The notes beneath the pieces were generated by a model. It made no database searches, had not been told where the DNA came from, and saw nothing but the letters and a program-made list of their open reading frames with translations. The translations under genes and the position numbers were made by a program. Below, one piece after another: positions 8,597 through 11,080 of a stretch of DNA of 11,080 bases (its first letter is position 1; each line of letters starts with the position of its first letter). The stretch is from Chitinophagaceae bacterium (GTDB lineage: Bacteria; Bacteroidota; Bacteroidia; Chitinophagales; Chitinophagaceae), in assembly GCA_023251285.1 (NCBI GenBank), contig JAHEZB010000023.1, positions 1 to 11,080 of the forward strand, in the 5' to 3' direction.

Positions 8597-8624
8597 TTAA
8601 AAAGTCCGCAAAAGCATTGACTTT
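8597..8624 (-). terminator. Candidate terminator hairpin after the Crp/Fnr gene
   Basis: Read on the minus strand, starting two bases past the regulator's stop codon, AAAGTC pairs with GACTTT, and the inner TGC-TTTT-GCG continues the stem after a two-base bulge (about 9 bp including one G-T pair, 4-base loop). A run of five T follows on the transcribed strand. The stem is AU-rich, so strength is doubtful, but position and T-run fit the end of the two-gene operon. Confidence 0.4.
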
Positions 8625-8626
8625 AA

Positions 8627-9244
8627 TCAACCTTTATTTTGACGCGCGCGTACACGACTCAAGGTTTCGAGAGTCATTCCAAGATAAGAAGCGATATATT
8701 TCAAAGATACCCGCTTTATAAGCTTGGGCTGTTTTTCCAGGAAATATCTGTATTTTTTTTCTGCTGAAGATAGTCTGCCAATGTATGCCCTATCTTCCGC
8801 CCCGCGGTAATGGTGCTCCCACAGGCGCCGTGCAATAATATTCGTTTCAGGATATTTATCAAAAGCTGATTCCGTAAGTGCTACCGGAATAGCAACCAGC
8901 TCGCAATCTTCCAAAGCCTGAAGGTATTCGCGACACGGGTCATTGGTACCAAGTGTGCGAATAGAACCAACAATTTCATTTTCCTCATTAATCCAGGTGG
9001 TAATAAACTTTCCCTCCTCTTTAATACAACCATGGATCACTCCCTTTACAATAAAATAAAAATGATCCGCAATAGATCCCGGCTTCAACAGTAGTTTTCT
9101 TTTTTCAATAAATAACGGAAAAGTATGCTCATCAAAATCGCGGATCGCCGCCTCTGAAAGTTCACCAATACTTGTAAAATAAGCGATTACAGGAGAATGG
9201 CCATCTTTTGTTTGCCATTTTGCAGAGGTGTGTATTTTGTTCAT
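8627..9244 (-). CDS. Crp/Fnr-family transcriptional regulator
   Basis: The gene encodes 205 residues from an ATG at 9244-9242, close to the family's usual 190-230. Residues about 20-120 form a cyclic-nucleotide-binding-like beta roll (LLLKPGSIADHFYFIVKG is the conserved first part); 122-150 is the dimerisation helix; 178-202 is a winged helix-turn-helix (VSLKYIASYLGM-TLETLSRVRAR). The cAMP-binding cassette of CRP (GE...RSA) is replaced by VGS...CREYLQALE, so cAMP is probably not the ligand, as in many Bacteroidota members. No Cys cluster of the FNR iron-sulfur type is seen. In the recognition helix, E193 and R197 match E181 and R185 of E. coli CRP, but Leu replaces R180, so its DNA site should differ from the CRP consensus. 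It follows the membrane coiled-coil gene by 31 bases and precedes the adhesin, which it may control (inference). Confidence 0.9.
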   Translation of the reverse strand: MNKIHTSAKWQTKDGHSPVIAYFTSIGELSEAAIRDFDEHTFPLFIEKRKLLLKPGSIADHFYFIVKGVIHGCIKEEGKFITTWINEENEIVGSIRTLGTNDPCREYLQALEDCELVAIPVALTESAFDKYPETNIIARRLWEHHYRGAEDRAYIGRLSSAEKKYRYFLEKQPKLIKRVSLKYIASYLGMTLETLSRVRARQNKG

Positions 9245-9275
9245 TTCAAATAAAAAAAGGCGGGTTGATAATGAA

Positions 9276-10181
9276 TTAATAAAGTATATTTTGCAACCGG
9301 CCTATCATAATTCCCTGGTGATAAATTTGCATAATATATTTCCCTTTATTAAATTGATTAGAATTAACCGAAAATTGAAGACGCTTACGATTGTCTTTTG
9401 CATTATCAAAATGTACAACTGCCGAATAAGTTTTTCTTCCCGCGTTGGTATTGAAGGTTGCAGCTGAACCGGAGGCGTTCAATAATACCTGTCCATTTGG
9501 CTTAATGATCACGATATAAATCTCAGTAGTACGATTTTCAGCTTTCACATTGATTTCAAATGAGCCAACCAGTCTCTTTGCCTCTGAGGCCAACCAGGTC
9601 TTTTGATCGTTATTGTAAGCGCCAAATCTTAAATGCGAAACCAATAAGGGCAAAGATAATGCCGGTTGCTGTGGACTTTGCCCGTAGGCGGGTTTCTTCT
9701 CCTTCTCTTTTTGTGTTTTTTCAAGAAGTTGTGTTACCATCTCATTCAGTCGCGCATTCTCTTTCGTGATAGCAATATTTTGAATTCGCAATTCTTCAAT
9801 ATTCCTTTCTAAAGCTGCGATTTTTGTTTCTGCTGTTGAATCTTTTGCAGAATATCTATCTTGTAGAATTAAGGCAATTTCATTTTTCAACTTATTAAAC
9901 TGCATTATTTTCACAGCAAGTTGATGATCGGATAAATCATATGCAATGGTGTCAGCCGGATCATTGAAGTGCCGGATTGCGGAGTCTAATCGTACCTGCT
10001 GCATCCTGCTATCATTTGTTTTTTTATCGATAGATGCATTTTCGGAGAGAGGGGCACGCGGATAATGAGGAAATTTTTTTGAAAAATAAAACCGGTAGCC
10101 CCAAACTGAGATGAGCGTAAAAGCAACAGTAATAACTATTAATGCAGAAATCAACAGGTATAAAGATTTACGATCTTTCAT
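9276..10181 (-). CDS. Membrane-anchored coiled-coil protein, function unknown
   Basis: I do not recognise a named family. The ATG at 10181-10179 gives 301 residues. The frame extends to a TTG at 10208, but that TTG falls inside a promoter-like element, so I prefer the ATG. A short basic N-terminus (MKDRK) precedes one membrane helix at about 7-28, which by the positive-inside rule places the rest in the periplasm. Residues 85-110 and especially 116-162 are charged and heptad-like (IAALERNIEELRIQN, then ITKENARLNEMVTQLL) and should form a coiled coil. A Pro/Gln-rich linker at 163-176 leads to a beta-rich C-terminal domain at about 178-301 (EIYIVIIKPNGQVLL, then KYIMQIYHQGIMIG), which looks like a small beta sandwich. 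The gene sits 31 bases before the Crp/Fnr gene on the same strand, so the two are probably co-transcribed. A role as an envelope scaffold or sensor is speculation. Confidence 0.8.
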   Translation of the reverse strand: MKDRKSLYLLISALIVITVAFTLISVWGYRFYFSKKFPHYPRAPLSENASIDKKTNDSRMQQVRLDSAIRHFNDPADTIAYDLSDHQLAVKIMQFNKLKNEIALILQDRYSAKDSTAETKIAALERNIEELRIQNIAITKENARLNEMVTQLLEKTQKEKEKKPAYGQSPQQPALSLPLLVSHLRFGAYNNDQKTWLASEAKRLVGSFEINVKAENRTTEIYIVIIKPNGQVLLNASGSAATFNTNAGRKTYSAVVHFDNAKDNRKRLQFSVNSNQFNKGKYIMQIYHQGIMIGRLQNILY

Positions 10182-10204
10182 CAATAGTGCTAAAGTATTT
10201 CCTT

Positions 10205-10212
10205 GCAAAATA
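10205..10212 (-). promoter_or_regulatory. Candidate -7 promoter element for the coiled-coil/regulator operon
   Basis: On the minus strand the sequence reads TATTTTGC, one base short of the Bacteroidota TAnnTTTG box, 23 bases before the ATG at 10181. The distance is similar to that of the hppA box from its own start. No good TTG-type -33 element is visible. The TTG codon at 10208 overlaps this element, which argues against its use as a start. Confidence 0.35.
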
Positions 10213-10521
10213 TGTAATTAATTATCATTGTTTGCTTATTTCCACTTATTGACAGTAATAGATCCGGCAATTTTAAAAAAGCCGCCCTTTTTCTTGATAA
10301 TTAGCCATGCTGAACAACGTTTCATTTGAAAATGAAAAACTCGAATTTGCATTATTTATTCATTCGCTGCCTTTAGTAAATTTCTCCACACCTGCATTCC
10401 TTTTAAGGGATAAAAAGTATCGCACTAACATAGCTTCATGTTGTTGTAATTATTTAACCCATAAGTAGCAGTAACCTTTTTGTGTCTTACGACGTCATCT
10501 TTACCTATCTGCGGCGGTATT

Positions 10522-10591
10522 CCTTCGATCTTTTGATCGAAGGTCTATCGAAGATATATCAAAGGTGTATCGAAGGTGTATCGAAGAAATA
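10522..10591. repeat. Perfect hairpin plus five tandem 11-base repeats
   Basis: CCTTCGATC (10522-10530) and GATCGAAGG (10535-10543) form a perfect 9-bp stem around a TTTT loop. Starting inside its right arm are five consecutive 11-base units: TCGAAGGTCTA (10537), TCGAAGATATA (10548), TCAAAGGTGTA (10559), TCGAAGGTGTA (10570) and TCGAAGAAATA (10581). The hairpin's left arm is therefore one inverted half-unit. No T-run follows, so it is not an ordinary terminator. A period of 11 is close to one helical turn, so proteins bound to each unit would lie on the same DNA face. The function is unknown. Confidence 0.85.
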
Positions 10592-10755
10592 CACTACCTG
10601 GTGGGGCGATATTACTTTGCAGGTATATTGCGGATAAATAACAAAATAGAATTGATTGCTTACTTAATTCGCTGCTTAATTTCCGGCTTTTAAAAACAGG
10701 TATATTTTTTAAGTTACCAGGCTAATGAAACATTTTTAATATTGCCTTTTTACCC

Positions 10756-10763
10756 TATTTTTG
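10756..10763 (+). promoter_or_regulatory. hppA promoter -7 element (TAnnTTTG)
   Basis: TATTTTTG is an exact match to the Bacteroidota sigma-factor -7 consensus TAnnTTTG and is followed by CAGCCC, a common context in these genomes. It ends 27 bases before the hppA ATG, giving a short leader. At the expected -33 distance there is only a T-run (10733-10737), not a clear TTTG. Confidence 0.6.
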
Positions 10764-10790
10764 CAGCCCAAAAAATTAAGTAAAAACTAT

Positions 10791-11080
10791 ATGGATAATT
10801 TGATTTACGTAGTACCCGCAATGGGTATCGTTGGACTGCTTTATACCTTTATAAAGTTTGGCTGGGTAGGTAAACAAGACCCGGGAAATGAACGCATGAA
10901 AGAGATCAGCACTTATATTGCTGAAGGAGCTATGGCTTTTTTAAAAGCCGAATGGAAAATCCTTTCCTATTTTGTAATTATTGCAGCAATATTGCTTGGA
11001 ATTATGGGTTTTAGTAGCGCCAACAGCAGTTGGGTTATTGCTATTTCATTTATCTGTGGCGGTTTTTTTAGTGCACTCGC
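10791..11080 (+). CDS. hppA: Membrane-embedded ion-pumping pyrophosphatase, N-terminal part
   Basis: The first 96 codons from the ATG at 10791 are present; the gene runs off the right edge (full-length members have roughly 670-800 residues and 16 membrane helices). The enzyme hydrolyses pyrophosphate and pumps H+ and/or Na+ across the membrane. Visible support: membrane helix 1 at about 4-22 (YVVPAMGIVGLLYTF), then the family-typical cytoplasmic segment GNERMKEISTYIAEGAMAFL at 32-51, helix 2 at about 58-76, and the start of helix 3 from 81. The catalytic Asp motifs and the residues that separate H+ from Na+ pumps and K+-dependent from K+-independent types lie beyond the window, so the subtype cannot be given. 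The leader is A-rich without a Shine-Dalgarno sequence, which is usual for Bacteroidota. It is divergent from the coiled-coil gene and shows no obvious functional tie to its neighbours. Confidence 0.92.
   Translation, partial: MDNLIYVVPAMGIVGLLYTFIKFGWVGKQDPGNERMKEISTYIAEGAMAFLKAEWKILSYFVIIAAILLGIMGFSSANSSWVIAISFICGGFFSAL

Larger units (their letters stand above)
10182..10790. other. 609-base divergent intergenic region
   Basis: This gap separates the minus-strand coiled-coil/regulator operon from plus-strand hppA. It carries candidate promoters at both ends, an 11-base repeat array at 10522-10591, and a short palindrome TTTCATTT-GA-AAATGAAA at 10320-10337. A 53-codon plus-strand frame at 10307-10468 starts with ATG but shows no recognisable domain, signal or start context, so I do not call it a gene. 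I see no tRNA or known riboswitch. Confidence 0.6.

Noticed and set aside
9228..9467. Plus-strand open frame of 79 codons across the junction of the coiled-coil and regulator genes
   Set aside because: It overlaps both well-supported minus-strand genes and translates to an incoherent sequence.
10263..10292. CGGC...GCCG followed by CCCTTTTT as a plus-strand terminator
   Set aside because: The stem is only 4 bp with a 12-base AT loop, and no plus-strand gene ends upstream of it, so there is nothing to terminate.
10307..10468. Possible 53-residue small protein on the plus strand
   Set aside because: It has an ATG and a stop but no recognisable domain, signal peptide, membrane helix or promoter box directly upstream. 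An open frame of this size is common by chance. Conservation in relatives would revive it.
10522..10591. Repeat array read as a CRISPR array
   Set aside because: Units are only 11 bases and directly adjacent, with no spacers and no cas genes nearby.

Overview
The window looks like a piece of a Bacteroidota chromosome, probably a soil or freshwater Chitinophagaceae-like bacterium (the phylum is well supported, the family is a guess). The reasons are a giant secreted protein ending in a type IX secretion (T9SS) sorting domain, SprB-type repeats, a divergent Bacteroidota-style Crp/Fnr regulator, absence of Shine-Dalgarno sequences, and an exact TAnnTTTG promoter element.

Layout: positions 1-545 (minus) hold the N-terminal 181 residues of a secreted Ig-like/jelly-roll protein that runs off the left edge. 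After a 391-base AT-rich gap, 937-8415 (minus) encodes one 2,492-residue mosaic adhesin: signal peptide, jelly-roll-like domain, SprB repeats, two PA14-like domains, a rhamnose/galactose-lectin-like domain, a run of Ig-like repeats, a possible beta-helix, a fibronectin-like domain and a T9SS C-terminal domain. About 1 kb of it (SprB + PA14 + Ig) is present twice, 3.2 kb apart. Upstream, also on the minus strand, a membrane-anchored coiled-coil protein of unknown function (9276-10181) and a Crp/Fnr-family regulator (8627-9244) are separated by only 31 bases and look like a two-gene operon ending in a weak hairpin. At the right edge, on the plus strand, the first 96 codons of a membrane-embedded pyrophosphatase (hppA) start at 10791. 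The 609-base gap between the divergent genes holds five tandem 11-base repeats preceded by a perfect hairpin, and the hppA promoter.

How the genes work together: the two secreted proteins share an Ig-like repeat and probably act together at the cell surface in adhesion or polysaccharide binding. The regulator lies directly upstream of the adhesin on the same strand and could control it, but nothing in the sequence proves that. hppA (ion pumping energised by pyrophosphate) seems unrelated. I found no RNA genes, CRISPR arrays, insertion sequences or phage genes. I see no clear new defence or metabolic system. The least explained items are the 11-base repeat array, the membrane coiled-coil protein paired with the regulator, and the domain shuffling inside the adhesin.
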